Source: Primulina eburnea (taxonomy: Eukaryota; Streptophyta; Magnoliopsida; Lamiales; Gesneriaceae). Taken from it: DNA of 64,000 nt. Numbering within the stretch: position 1 is the stretch's first letter; every line of letters begins with the position of its first letter. Location: contig NC_133116.1 of assembly GCF_022965805.1 (NCBI RefSeq), positions 8,328,601-8,392,600 on the forward strand. Reading direction: 5' to 3'. Below the pieces are notes generated by a model. That model saw only the letters and a program-made list of their open reading frames with translations. It searched no databases and had not been told where the DNA came from. Positions 47,401-59,410 of the stretch are shown here, piece by piece. The position numbers and the translations under genes were made by a program.

Positions 47401-47699
47401 ATCTCAGACAAGGAAGACTCCTTCTTCGACATATCAATAGCGTAGATAAGATAACTCTCATCTCCGCTAGTCAACAATCGAGACATCTCCAAGGAAGATA
47501 CCAATGGAATTTTGGCTTGGGAACCCTTGCCATAAAAATTCCACTTGGGTCCATCAATAGGTCGAAATCGAACTACTCCATGACAACAATCAACAGTAGC
47601 TCGATTCGTCATCAAGATATCCATGCCAACAATACAATCAAAGTCGTGCATAGGGAGGACAATCAGATTCAGAAATACCACATTATCCTCATATATCAA
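44432..47699 (-). pseudogene. Pol polyprotein of the young chromovirus, one internal frame break
   Basis: Segment 47028-47699 holds the end of the protease (CIVGMDILM) and the RT start ([36 protein letters not shown]). Segment 44432-47077 (881 residues) holds RT ([17 protein letters not shown], active site [10 protein letters not shown]), RNase H ([24 protein letters not shown]), the integrase zinc finger ([12 protein letters not shown]), integrase core ([27 protein letters not shown]), and a chromodomain-like end ([18 protein letters not shown]). The frames overlap near 47061, where about two bases appear to be missing. Chromodomain-like tails direct integration to heterochromatin. Confidence 0.92.
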
Positions 47700-48946
47700 T
47701 CACAATTATGCACAACGTTCTCAGAAAATATAATCTTCCCTGCTGGCGTGGCTATCGACAAAGTATCATACAACGGGGTACACTCAATATCGTGAGATGC
47801 AACAAATGCATTAGATATGAATGAATGAGATGCTCCTGTATCAAATAAAACACGTGCAGGATAATCGCAAAGCGTGCAAATACCTGCAATCACACCTCCA
47901 GGAGCTTCTCTCGCCTGATCCTCAGTCATGGCATACACTCTCACTTGAGGAGGAACTTGGGCACTCTGACCACCCGGTCCTCGATATCGTGGGGCACTCG
48001 ACTGCTGAAAAGATGGAACAGGAACAGCAGGTCTCATCATACTAGGGCCACCTCTAAATCCTGACTGGGGTTGAGCAGAAGTCGTACCCCTGTTCGGACA
48101 TACTCGAGAGAAATGGCCTTCCTGCCCACATTGATAACAAGTACCAGACATACCTCGACACTGCTCGATAGTATGTTTGCCTCCACAATGACTACAGTAG
48201 GGAGCAATCACAGGACTCCCTCGCTGTGATCCACTTGAACTCGAATAAGACGAAGCAACAGAGCCAGTCTTCTTGAACTTCTTACCCCTCGGTCGCAAAG
48301 TAGGCTGCTGAGCTGACACCGGTGGTGGAGGAGTATACTGTGGACCTCCCCGCCTAAGTCCAGCCTCGGCTGCCTTAGCTCGTTCAACTGCCTCTGCGTA
48401 GCTGGTAGGCAATCCAGAAACAACATATGTATATAAAACAGGATGTAAACCATTTACAAACCTGTTATATTTTGCCCTCGCATTCCCAGCTACGTGAGGT
48501 GCATACTTCAGCAAAGTAGAAAATTTAGAAGCATACTCTGCAACAGACATCGTTCCCTGCTGCAAATTATTGAACTCATTCTCCTGAGCAGTATAATACG
48601 AAGGAGGGGAATACTGCTCCAAAAACTGGGCCTTGAAGACATCCCATTTGACTTCAGTCCCAGCCTCTTTCAATCCAATCTCAGCGGCTTCCCACCAAGA
48701 TTTAGCTCGGTCTTTCAGCTGATACAAAGCAAGTTTCACTCTCCGAGCCTTAGAATACTCCACAATATTAAACAAATGCTCGATATCCTTCAACCAGGCC
48801 TCAGCTCTTTCAGCACTCTCAGTGCCAAAGAACTTCGGTGTTTTCAAATCCTGAAATCGAGCCATCACAACATCCATGGACAATCCTTCAAATTGCCCAA
48901 CAATCCTCTCAGTACTGCTACTCGCAGTTTCATTTGTGTGATCCAT
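47696..48946 (-). CDS. Gag (capsid, two zinc knuckles) with start of protease
   Basis: 416 residues from an ATG at 48946. Capsid segment [20 protein letters not shown] to [18 protein letters not shown] (about residues 45-165), a Pro/Ser-rich linker, and two CCHC knuckles ([13 protein letters not shown] and [14 protein letters not shown], about 245-285). The frame runs into the protease with [12 protein letters not shown] (about residue 365) and stops at 47696 because one base seems to be lost, so protease is cut in two. Nucleocapsid and capsid package the element RNA. Confidence 0.92.
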   Translation of the reverse strand: MDHTNETASSSTERIVGQFEGLSMDVVMARFQDLKTPKFFGTESAERAEAWLKDIEHLFNIVEYSKARRVKLALYQLKDRAKSWWEAAEIGLKEAGTEVKWDVFKAQFLEQYSPPSYYTAQENEFNNLQQGTMSVAEYASKFSTLLKYAPHVAGNARAKYNRFVNGLHPVLYTYVVSGLPTSYAEAVERAKAAEAGLRRGGPQYTPPPPVSAQQPTLRPRGKKFKKTGSVASSYSSSSGSQRGSPVIAPYCSHCGGKHTIEQCRGMSGTCYQCGQEGHFSRVCPNRGTTSAQPQSGFRGGPSMMRPAVPVPSFQQSSAPRYRGPGGQSAQVPPQVRVYAMTEDQAREAPGGVIAGICTLCDYPARVLFDTGASHSFISNAFVASHDIECTPLYDTLSIATPAGKIIFSENVVHNCD

Positions 48947-49106
48947 CTACAAATCAAAAGATGAATATCACAATTTCATATCAGTTTCATACTTACTCAA
49001 ATCAAATCACATAAGAGCAAGTAATACAAATAAGTCAAACACATACGCACAATTCATTTGTGCCTATTCAAGTGTACACAAGACTCAATAGAGCATTCCC
49101 AACTAT

Positions 49107-49118
49107 GCTCTGATACCA
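49107..49118 (-). other. Primer binding site (tRNA-iMet)
   Basis: Minus-strand TGGTATCAGAGC, an exact match to the common plant site, 5 bp inside the 5' LTR. Confidence 0.92.
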
Positions 49119-49123
49119 CTCTG

Positions 49124-50918
49124 TGTGGGGCCCTTAGCTCCTAATCGTTATTACAATGCAATCAGATTAGGATTTAATTAATCACAGCGGAAAACGGGTT
49201 TAAAATTTCTTTTACGACGAGCCCAAAACATCTCTTCTAGATTTATAATACTAAAAATAGTATTTAATCTCAAATCATAAAGTATGCTCACACGAAATCA
49301 AAACCAATCATATACAAACAACTCATATCCTCGGGACATGCCCCGGTATATAGATACATATACATATATACTGGGAACAAGACATAAACAAAAGCCTCAG
49401 CCCAAGCTGTGGCTTCCACCAGAATTACGCTCTCCGGTCTCCTGATATCCTGGAGTACCTGCCATTGTCCACACACAAAGACAACAACAGCCCCCCTTGG
49501 GGGTGAGCAAAGCTCCGTATGGAACAACCAATCATATATACCACAGATATCTAAACAATGATATATGGTATGCAATGCATGTATGTCGTGGAGGTATCAG
49601 GTCAAATGCCCATCCACTGAGCACATGTCAGAATCAATCGGATCGCTATCAAATCAAATCAATGCTCGAGCTGGCACACCGGCCGATATGGGAATACACA
49701 TATGATAGCGTCGACGAAGCGCCATCAATCCCACATCTCATATCCAATCATATGGGGCCACAATTGTCTATGCTTTACGGGTCATATAATACCGGCATAG
49801 CGATTGTGTTCACAAACCCCGGAATCCAATCCAATCATATCAGGGTATCCAAGGATCATAGCTCAACGTGCATGTCATGTATCGATGTATGCATAAAATG
49901 ATGTGTGTTAACAAAACATTTATTTTGTACATCGATACTCAAATCTCAATGTCATGTATGCCACATCAAATCATCAAATAGGCACATAGACACGTATTCC
50001 AATCCAATCCAATCCATCCAATCATATACCATATAATACAGATACATGTCGTATGTTACCCGGTCGCAACATACCTCAATTCTTCGTTCCAGTTGATGTA
50101 GTCTGAAGATATTGATATAACACTTTATCTACATCAATAGCATATTCATTCCAATCAATAACATACTCTAAAATCATTAACATGAGTTTCAAATATCATT
50201 TGAAACTTCAAAAATTCATATCAAATCCAAATCATATCATAATTCAATTCCGACTTCGAATATAAGTTTATTGTCGGATATTCTACTACATATCAGAAAT
50301 TCACTTTCAAATACATGTTATTCCAGCACTTTGATATTTAAAGCTGCTGAAACTCGAAGAAAATTACCTCAGTCAGAAGCCCTCGACGCGACGATCACAA
50401 ATATATAATTTGTCTCGCGTTTAGACAACGTCTCGAAGTCGATTCGGGCGAAAGAAAATCGAAATCTCTCGGTTATTCTCGAAACTCTGAAATGTAAAAT
50501 GAAGAAAACGAAAGAAAGAAACTCATTCTTATCTCCACCGCTCTCGCGCTCGGGCGGTAGAATTCTCGCGCCCGAGCGCGAGACATTCTGCCCCCGGATC
50601 GCATTTGTGCCGCGCTCGAGCGGTCAAAAACTACCGCTCGGGCGCGGCATGTTCTGCCCGAGAACACGCTTCATAAGCCCTGGCGCTCGGGCGGTAATTT
50701 TCTACCGCCCGGGCGCCACTCGTACTGTACAAATGTTTTATTTTTGTACTATTTTTGGCGTCCGGCCTCCAATCGAGCTCTTACAACGTCAATTCATATC
50801 CAATATTCATTCTCAATTCCATTGTCACGATATACATCAAATACCTAATCCATGACAATTTCATTAATTATCGATAATCAACATAAGATTTACGATAATA
50901 CGATACACGGTCCTTACA
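49124..50918 (-). repeat. 5' LTR of the young chromovirus
   Basis: 1795 bp. Its hairpin array is at 50545-50717, offset 6565 bp from the other copy, and here the CpG positions in the stems are better kept (ctcgagcgg, gggcgcgg). Confidence 0.95.
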
Positions 50919-51066
50919 CTCGACCTCGTTTAATCATACTAACCGTGACATCAAACCCCGAAACAAACTCTACAGTGTCGTGTGAACATTTCCCAACCAT
51001 AAAAGACATACACTTACTATTAAAACTTGAAAAGAAGCAAGAATAAAATGTTTGGACAGAAGGGGA

Positions 51067-51215
51067 GGCGCTCGGGCGGTAAAACTTTACCGCTCGGGCG
51101 CCTGGGTCTGCGCTCGGGCGGTAACAAATTTCCGCTCGAGCGCCGAGTGTACTGGGAAGAACCCTCGGACAAAAAGAATGGCGCTCGGGCGGTGAGAAAT
51201 TACCGCTCGGGCGCC
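51067..51215 (-). repeat. GC-rich hairpin array in the older solo LTR
   Basis: Three paired-arm units: 51067-51102 (ggcgctcgggcggtaaa / tttaccgctcgggcgcc), 51110-51143 and 51180-51215. The last two are each followed by gagtgtactg. The arm core gcgctcgggcggta is the same as in the chromovirus LTR, although the surrounding LTRs are otherwise different. Confidence 0.9.
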
Positions 51216-52618
51216 GAGTGTACTGAACTTCGCGACTCTGAAACTTAAACTCTCCATTTTCGATTACACAGACCGTGACAACACCCCGAGGCTCATCTTA
51301 GGACACTAAGGCGCTGACTCGACTCCCCAAAAACATTCCAACGACGACGTACACCAAGCAAGCAATCAAATTCGTAACTGAAATTTTGACACCAATTGAT
51401 TCCTACGATTTCTAATGCGACCAACGACCATTGACGCGAAACGAAGCATCGAACTCACCCCAAACTCATACTCAATATACCTAAACACAGTAGCGATCAC
51501 CCGTTAATCCCCAACGAAGCCTGCAACAATAAAACTTCAAGAACACAATTTACGTAAAAGTCGCAGTTTGATCAGTCCCACAAAAAACGCCATAACTCAC
51601 TCAATTTTCATCCAAAAATCTCGAATTTTATATCAAATCGAAGGCATCAAGAAGTTCTACAATTTTCTAGTTGAAAGTTTTCTCAAACTCTCGAACAAAA
51701 ATTCGCAGTTTCAACCAGAACAGTAAAAACGTGATTTTGGTCCCTAAAATGGTTTCAAAAGTGATCCCAACACAATTGCTCAAACTTCTACACGTCGCAC
51801 ACATGGTTTTACGTATAAATAACAACGCACGCATAATATGACATGATAGATGCATCAAGAACAGAATATACGTGCCTTATGATATCAAACGTTACCGAAA
51901 CGGCGTCATCGAAGCGGAGATAGAAGCGAGGTTGATCCGGGACGAACGTGGCGCTAAAATCTTGCGATAAAAACTCTCGAAAATTGATGGAATGGTGGAG
52001 GGGATGGGACGGCTGCTGTTGGGAAGGAGAACCCTAGTTTTCTCTCTATTAAAATAATAAAATTCTGAAACGTGAAGTGAGTGTGTGTGTTTAGTCGTGT
52101 ACAGGTGTGGGTAAAAGTATGTAAGTGTGTGAGGTAGAAAATGTGTGTGTGGGTTTAAATTTCTGTGTAATTAGTTCTAATTAACTAATAAAAATACTAA
52201 TAAAAAGGCTAACCCACCTAGCTTAATATAAAATCTACAATTAAAATGACACACACCCAAAAATGCTAATTTTAAAGATTTAAACTCTTAAAATTACTAA
52301 CTAAATGATTTAGGCTTAAAAATGCTAAAACTAAACAAATCATTTAAAGTGCCTCATCCTCAACTTAAAAATAAAATACCGCATTTTTAAATTACCATAA
52401 ATCGTCACCGGGTCTTTTCCTCAATCCCGCCTCGAATGATCGCCTGAAACATGAAACTCGAGAAATATTTTAACGTGCATCACATAAACATGAATAATTT
52501 AAAATAATGCATTATCATAAATCATGCATGGCTAAAACTCATTTAAAATTAATTAAAGGATTTACTAATTAAATAAATGCATGGGTTTTACGTGTATTAA
52601 GTTGGGCTCTACATAAAG

Positions 52619-53239
52619 TGCATAGATGATGTCTCACAATATGATACAAAACTAGTTTGTGCTCAAATCCTTCGGCTACAACTATAGTTCCTCTCAATCC
52701 ATTCTAGGTGTGATTCAAATTTTTTGAGTGATCAAAAATTTTAGAAAATCAATTAGTGTGTCATGTAATCACATGTGCAGTTTCTCAAAGAATAACAAGA
52801 AAAATTTTCATGCTCGAGGATTAAATATTTAAACACATGCTAAGTGTGGTGTCGTGAAACAAAACACAAATTCCCCCCACACTTTATATTTACACTGCCC
52901 TCAGTGTCATCCCATTAAAAAAGAATATAGAATTTGGATGTAGAATGGTAAGAGAACACTTCCCTGGCAGTGTGTTTTAAGTTCCATGGAGTGGTACATG
53001 GGGATGGTAGAATTCCTCACTGCTGGAAATCTTGTATTTCAACAGTTTAGCCTTTCCAGAGTCTAAGTCATCTTACTGCATTCCAATATTCCCTACACAC
53101 ACCAAAATCACAGAGGATTAACCTAATGGACTGAAAAAGTAAAAAATAAATAAAACAAAATGAAATAAAATAAATCACTGGGTTGCCTCCCAGCAAGCGC
53201 TAAATTTCTTGTCTATAGCTAGACAACTCCCTTTATAAA
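52619..53239 (-). other. Athila sequence between pol and the nested insertion
   Basis: Noncoding part of the Athila element right of the nest. No domain detected. Confidence 0.5.
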
Positions 53240-55929
53240 TTAGGTTGGATCGTGCAAGGGAGTACTCGGCTCCTCTTGCTCCACAATTCCTTCATGAAAA
53301 ATTTTCAGTCGATGTCCATTCACCTTAAAGGGATTTCCAGAATCTCTACAGATTTCTACAACACCAAAGGGAAAAACTTCAGTAACAGTAAAAGGCCCGG
53401 ACCATTTGGAACGAAGTTTACCTGGCATGAGTTTCAAACGAGAGTTATAAAGAAGAACTTTTTGTCCAGACTCAAATTACCTGTGCACAATCCTTGCATC
53501 ATGCCACTTCTTTGTCTTTTCCTTGTAGAGTTTTGCATTCTCATATGCATCAAGACGAAATTCCTCCAGCTCATTAAGTTGTAGAAGACGCTGATAACAA
53601 AGTTCAAAAATTTAGTAGCCCATAATGCCCTATGCTCTAGTTCAACAGGAAGGTGACAAGATTTTCCATAGACCAAACGAAAAGGAGAAGTTCCTGTAAA
53701 GGTTTTGAATGCTGTTCTATATGCCCACAATGCATCATCCGATTTACTAGCCCATTCCTTCCTCGAAGATCCAACGGTCTTCTCAAGAACTTTCTTAATC
53801 TCCCTATTTGACACTTCTACTTGACCACTAGTTTGAGGATGATAAGGTGTTGCCACCTTGTGCGTGACCACATACTTAGTTAACAGAGACTCAAAATAAC
53901 GATTACAAAAGTGTTTTCCCCCATCGCTAATAATGGCTCTAGGTGTGCCAAATCTTGCACAAATATTTTTCTTTAAAAATTGGTTCACAACCTTAAAGTC
54001 ATTAGTTCTACAAGCACTTGCTTCCACCCACTTGGATACGTAATGCACATCCAACAAAATATATTTATTTCCTAAGGAATCTAGAAATGGCCCCATGAAA
54101 TCAATTCCCCACACATCAAACAATTCACAGATTAAAATATTATTCAATGGCATTTCGTGTCTCCTTGAAATATTACCAACATGTTGGCATTCATTGCAAT
54201 TCAAAACATAAGTGTGTGCATCCTTGAAAAGTTTAGACCAGTAGAATCCAGCTTGAAGGATTTTTGTAGCAGTTTTACTTGCCCCAAAATGTCCTCCAGT
54301 TGGACCACTATAACAATGAGAAAGTATAGAACTTACCTCTTCCGCTGGAATACACCTACGAATAATCCTATCTGCACAAATTCTAAACAAAAGAGGATCT
54401 TCCCAAAGATAATATTTTAAATCTGAAAAGAACTTCTTTTTCTGCTGACATGTAAGATGAGAAGGAATAAATTTGCATGAAAAATAATTGACAAAATCCG
54501 CATACCATGGTAAATTAGAGATGGCATAAAGTTTCTCGTCAGGGAATTCATCTCTAATTACATACTTACCTTCCTCGGGCTTCTCCAATCTCGACAGATG
54601 ATCAGCAAGTTGGTTTTCAGTTCCCTTGCGATCCACGATCTCTATGTATAATTCTTGGAGTAGAAGGATCCATCTTAGCAATCTTGGCTTGGCATCCTTC
54701 TTGTTTAAGAGATACTTCAAAGCTGAATGATTTGTGTGGACTATCACTTTAGTCCCTACAAGGTATGGCCGAAACTTGTCCAAAGAAAAAACAACAGCCA
54801 TCAACTCTTTTTCTGTGGTGGAGTAGTTCAATTGAGCTCTTGAAAATGTCATGCTTGCATAGTAGATTACATGCAAGAATTTGTCCCTCTCTTGCCCCAA
54901 AACAACCCCTAAAGCAATATCACTTGCGTCACACATGAGTTCAGACGGTAGATGCCAATCTGGTGCAACAATGATCGGGGTTGTGGTCAACTTTTGCTTT
55001 AATGACTGAAAAGCTTGTAAAAAATCCTCAGAAAAAACAAAAAGAACATCTTTCATTAGCAAATTAGTTAAAGGCTTAGTAATACTCGAGAAATCCTTGA
55101 TAAATCGCCTATAAAAACCTGCATGCCCAATAAAGCTACGAATTCCTTTGACATTAGTAGGAGGAGGAAGCTTTTCTATGATCTCTACCTTAGCTCTATC
55201 CACTTCAATATTTTTTTTTAGAAATTTTGTGACCAAGGACAATTCCTTCTCTTACCATGAAATGACATTTCTCCCAGTTAAGTACAAGATTCGTTTCTTC
55301 ACATCTCTTTAGCACTTTTGACAAATTAATCAAACAAGAGTCGAAGAAAGAACCAAATACAGAAAAGTCATCCATGAAGACCTCAATATACTTTTCAACC
55401 ATATCATGAAAAATCGACATCATACAATGTTGAAAGGTAGCAGGAGCATTACACAAACCAAATGGCATTCTTTTATAAGCAAATGTACCATAGGGACAAG
55501 TAAAAGTGGTCTTATCTTGATCTTCGGGGTCTATGGGATTTGCATATATCCAGAATAACCATCTAAAAAACAATAGAAAGCATGACCTGCCAAACGATCT
55601 AACATTTGATCAACAAAAAGTAAGGGGAAGTGATCCTTTCTTGTGGCATCATTCAATTTGCGATAATCAATACAAACACGCCACCTAGTCACAGTTCTAG
55701 TGGGGATTAATTCGTTATTTTCATTTTCAACAACAGTGATTCCCCCTTTCTTAGGAACAACATGCACAGGACTTACCCATTTGCTATCGGATATAGGAAA
55801 GATCATACTTGCATCAAGGAGTTTGATTACCTCCTTTTTGACGAGCTCTTGCATAGCTGGATTCAATCTCCTTTGAGGTTGAGTAGTGGGAGAGTGCTCC
55901 TTCTCCATTAAAATTTTGTGCATGCACAT
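53240..55929 (-). pseudogene. Athila pol (RT, RNase H, integrase), frame-broken
   Basis: Segments 55531-55929, 55205-55573, 53434-55242 and 53240-53437. RT: VKKEVIKLLDASMIFPISDS, WRVCIDYRKLNDATRKDHFP, then CPYGTFAYKRMPFGLCNAPA and active site EVFMDDFSVFG. RNase [16 protein letters not shown] and [22 protein letters not shown]. Integrase: zinc finger with [11 protein letters not shown], core blocks [16 protein letters not shown] and [12 protein letters not shown]. The tail [19 protein letters not shown] is the usual Athila end. Overlapping frames show at least three frameshifts. Confidence 0.92.
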
Positions 55930-56126
55930 GGATGGATTTATTCCCTTGATGTCAGCTATGCTTCATCCAATGGCACATATGTGATCCTTCAGCACTCTCA
56001 AGAGCTTATCTTCCTCATCACCTGTCAAGGAAGAAGAAACAATTACTGACATTTTATCTTCTTCCTTCAAAAATAAATGTTTTAAATGTGGAGGAAGTTG
56101 TTTGAGTTCGAGGAATGGGGGTTCTT

Positions 56127-57279
56127 CTATGGAAGGTTAAGTGATTTTGGAATATGTCCAAGCTCCCCAATCTTCGAATTCACCGATATTGGCAAAGGCT
56201 TTGATCCCTCCAAGTAGTTCATACGTTCCTCCACCTCTTCTCTGTTGGATTCCGTGGACTTTGGGCTAACCAAAAGCTTTTCCAGTGGGTCTTCAATCAA
56301 AATATCCTGCACACTACACTCAGCAATATCTTCAACAACATCAATTATATAGCAATCATAAGATCCAGTATATTTCATACTACGAAAAACATTAAAAGTT
56401 ACCTTCTCATCATTTAACCTCAAAACTAACTCACATTTTTGCACATCTATGAGAGCTCTTCCAGTAGATAAGAAAGGACGACCTAAAATATGGGGGATCT
56501 CACGATCCTCCTCCATGTCTAGCACAACAAAATCAACTGGAAATATAAATTTATCAACTTTAATCAAAACATCCTCTATAACCCTCTCTAGGATATTTAA
56601 TAGACCTATCAGCAAGTTGAAGGGAAGTAGTAGTTGGTTTAAATTCTCCAATCTCCAATTTCTCAAAGCAGGAATAAGGCATAAGATTTATGTTAGCACC
56701 AAGATCACACAATGCCTTGTTCAAATTAGAATTACCTATAGTGCAAGGAATGGAGAAACTACCTGGATCCTTAAGCTTAGGAGGTAATTTATTTAGCATA
56801 ATAGCTGAACATTCCTCAGAAAGCTTAACAGTTTCAAAATCAACAAGTTTCCTCTTTTTAGTCAAAATATCTTTCAAGAATTTAGCATAAGAAGGAATTT
56901 GAGCCAAAGCCTCTACAAAAAGAATATTTAAGTGCAATTTCTTAAAAACTTCAAGAAATTTCGAAAATTGTTGATCCAATTGTAGTTGCCTTGCTCTTAG
57001 AGGAAAAAGAAGTGTATTAATATCAATATTATCAATAGAATCAAATTCCTTGCCTTTCTTACCTGTCTTCCGTGTAGGGGTGGTGTGACTGTTATGTTCT
57101 TTAGCATCTTCTGTCTTTGATTTCACTCCTCCATCATTCTTTTCTTTTTTTAATTGCTCTTCCACGTCAGAGTCTGAGGATTTCTCCCTTTGTGCTCTAC
57201 GTCTCCGTCGAAAGGTATTCTCAATCTCTGGAACAAATGGCTCCAATTCTGTGTCACCTTTAGCACGGCTCATGCACAA
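56127..57279 (-). pseudogene. Athila gag remnant with protease, capsid part missing
   Basis: Segment 56560-57279 starts MCMSRAKGDTELEPFVPEIE, the usual Athila N-terminus, but goes directly into a Lys-rich linker and the protease leader (RARQLQLDQQFSKFLEVFKKL, IPSYAKFLKDILTKKRKL). Segment 56127-56666 is the second half of the protease (MEEDREIPHILGRPFLSTGRALID). The active-site region reads CDLGANINLMP, with Leu where Ser is usual. The several hundred residues of capsid between the N-terminus and the linker are absent. Confidence 0.82.
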
Positions 57280-57397
57280 CTGGATAAATCCTGAAAATAA
57301 GAAACAAACTTAAAACGTATGAATATGCGTAAAATAAACAAAATTAAATAAAACCTAATCTCAAGAAAATAATAAATTCTAATATTAAACAATTCAA

Positions 57398-57415
57398 TCC
57401 CCGGCAACGGCGCCA
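57398..57415 (-). other. Primer binding site (tRNA-Asp)
   Basis: Minus-strand TGGCGCCGTTGCCGGGGA, the standard Athila/Tat site, a few bases inside the 5' LTR. Confidence 0.92.
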
Positions 57416-57421
57416 AAAACT

Positions 57422-58757
57422 TGACCGACGATTTCGGTTGGGAATAAATCTAGCAAGCGGACTAGGTCAAGTAATAGTATTTGGAGATGAGTCCAGGTAT
57501 CGTACCGAAAGAGATCGATGTTTAAATACTGAATATGAATTATTGTACCTAATTTAGGCTATTAAAATTCAAATGAGTGGAGATAAAATAATTAAAACTA
57601 AATTAAACAATTTAAATAAATTAACTAAAGCAAAAAAAAAATCCAAATTATTAAATTAGACGAAAATTAAAATTATTTAAAAACGACTAAAGCGCACAAC
57701 GGTACCGAGACAAACTTATAATCTACATGCCAAACTTAAATTCAATAAATTAATTATTTAATTCACGACGGAATTCCCAAAATTATTTATTAAACGATTC
57801 CTCGAATTAATAAACTTAATTAAATCTAATAGTCCAATTATTCCTAACTGAATTTAATTAGATTCAACTGCGTTATATCGCTGTGAAATTCAAGTTTTTC
57901 AACCTAAAATCGCACACTGAAATCGAATACTATTTCTAGTCAATTTAACCATGTGTTGATTGATGTATGAAGCAAATATTAATCTATCGTCTTCCGATTT
58001 TAGATTAACCAACAAATATTCTATTTAATTGGCCAAATTAAAAGAACACGTGATAAATGACACCAATCAATGAATAAAATAAATAATCGACTTGAATCAA
58101 ACTTAAAACATCAAAAATAATCTGTCTCGTCCCTATCGTGACTTTAGTCTATAAAAATCTACTCCATAAATTTAAAATAAAAGTGCCAACCACTGTTTAA
58201 ATTCAAAGAAGAAAACATAATTCAAAAAGAGTGAAAAAATTCTCAATGATTTGTAGTGCGTGTGAGGAATTCCTCCTGGTTCTGCCTTCAATCTTCCTCC
58301 CTTATGTTCTTCTTCCGCTCTGGTACTACTCACAGTAGTCTTCTCTTCTGCACTTCCGTCTCCTTCTGTGCTTCTGTTCTTTTTTTTTTCCTTCTCTGTT
58401 ACGGCTGCCTTCTTTTATACTTCTAAATGGGCCTCCTCCTTGTATTCTTTTTAAGCCCATCTCCACTTAAACCTTGTAGATAATAAGATTGTAGATTTTA
58501 TTTTCAAAGATTAGACTCCATCTTTATCAATAACTTCAATAATATCGAGATAATAAAATAAAAATATTTTATTTCCTTTCTTTTAGTATTTTTTCTTTTG
58601 AAGTCTTGTAAATTTATTTTATTTCCAAATTTAATCATTTTTCATCTTTTATTTAAATCTACAATTATGAATTCAATTAAGCACATAATTAGAGATAAAA
58701 AGTCTAGATAAGCACAAATAAAATCCCTAAAAATCTCTATAAGATTTGGGTTTATCA
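57422..58757 (-). repeat. 5' LTR of the Athila element
   Basis: 1336 bp, plus-strand ends tgaccgacgattt and gggtttatca. Confidence 0.92.
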
Positions 58758-58762
58758 ATATG

Positions 58763-59410
58763 CATGTCATATTTATGCTTACACATGTAACAAAAAAATG
58801 AAAGAACAAAGAGATACATGTGTTCAAATTGTGAGGTGTTTGTGCTCAATGTTTACAAAATCTTCTAGCAACACTTCCAGTCTTGAAAATGATTTAAAGG
58901 TATTTTCTCCTGCAAATTCTTAGGCTGCTTTAATTTTAGTTTGATTAAGAAGTAGGAGTTCTTACACTAGAAGAACGGTATTCATTGGGCTTTTCTAGAC
59001 AACTTTTTCATTTTATTTTGTATTTGGACTCAAAGTAGTAGATATCACACTAGAAAAACAATCTTCTTTGGACTCCTCTAGGTAGTCTTTTTGTCTTTCT
59101 TCTACACCCACATTTTTTTCTCTCTAGTTTTTTCAGTTCATTTTCACATGAGACAAGATCATGGAATACACGAACATTCATCAACTACTTCGTGACTTAG
59201 TTAGAGCACATACCACGACCAAGACCATCGATTGAATTTTTTTAAGTGAAACTATCAGCACACCAGAAAGCGGCCATAACAATACAAACAATACACAAAA
59301 CATGATAAACGATTAAATGCAATATGTATAATTTCCTACAAATGCATATGCATGTTGGATGTAGTACTCATAGACGTTCCAACACCCATGACAACAATGG
59401 TGAGTGATTA
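58763..59410. other. Right flank of the Athila element
   Basis: AT-rich, probably the 3' noncoding part of the copia remnant that follows (read on the minus strand). No coding signal. Confidence 0.35.

Larger units (their letters stand above)
42559..50918 (-). mobile_element. Young Ty3/gypsy chromovirus nested in the solo LTR
   Basis: Equal-length LTRs (1795 bp each) at 42559-44353 and 49124-50918; target duplication ctcga at 42554-42558 and 50919-50923; intact primer site and polypurine tract; full gag and nearly full pol. By eye the LTRs differ at about 20 positions (about 1%), so it is the youngest layer. Two small frame breaks in the protease/RT region probably stop it from moving by itself. 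Confidence 0.95.
41729..52613 (-). mobile_element. Solo LTR (about 2.5 kb) split by a younger chromovirus
   Basis: Left part 41729-42558 and right part 50924-52613 join into 2520 bp, running tgtagagccc...ggaaca on the minus strand, with the duplication taaag at 41724-41728 and 52614-52618. No coding, primer site or polypurine tract belongs to it, hence a solo LTR. It shares the tgttgagtctttagactcac block with the 34.6-kb solo LTR and carries its own GC hairpin array at 51067-51215. Confidence 0.85.
39200..58757 (-). mobile_element. Athila-type Ty3/gypsy element, host of two nested insertions
   Basis: LTRs at 39200-40540 and 57422-58757, both TG...CA on the plus strand, with the target duplication atatg (39195-39199 and 58758-58762). 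The primer site matches tRNA-Asp, as in Athila. Without the nested insertion and its duplication it is about 8.7 kb. Pol is Athila-like and broken, and most of gag is missing. LTR lengths differ (1341 and 1336 bp) and they have more differences than the inner elements, consistent with an older insertion. Confidence 0.93.
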
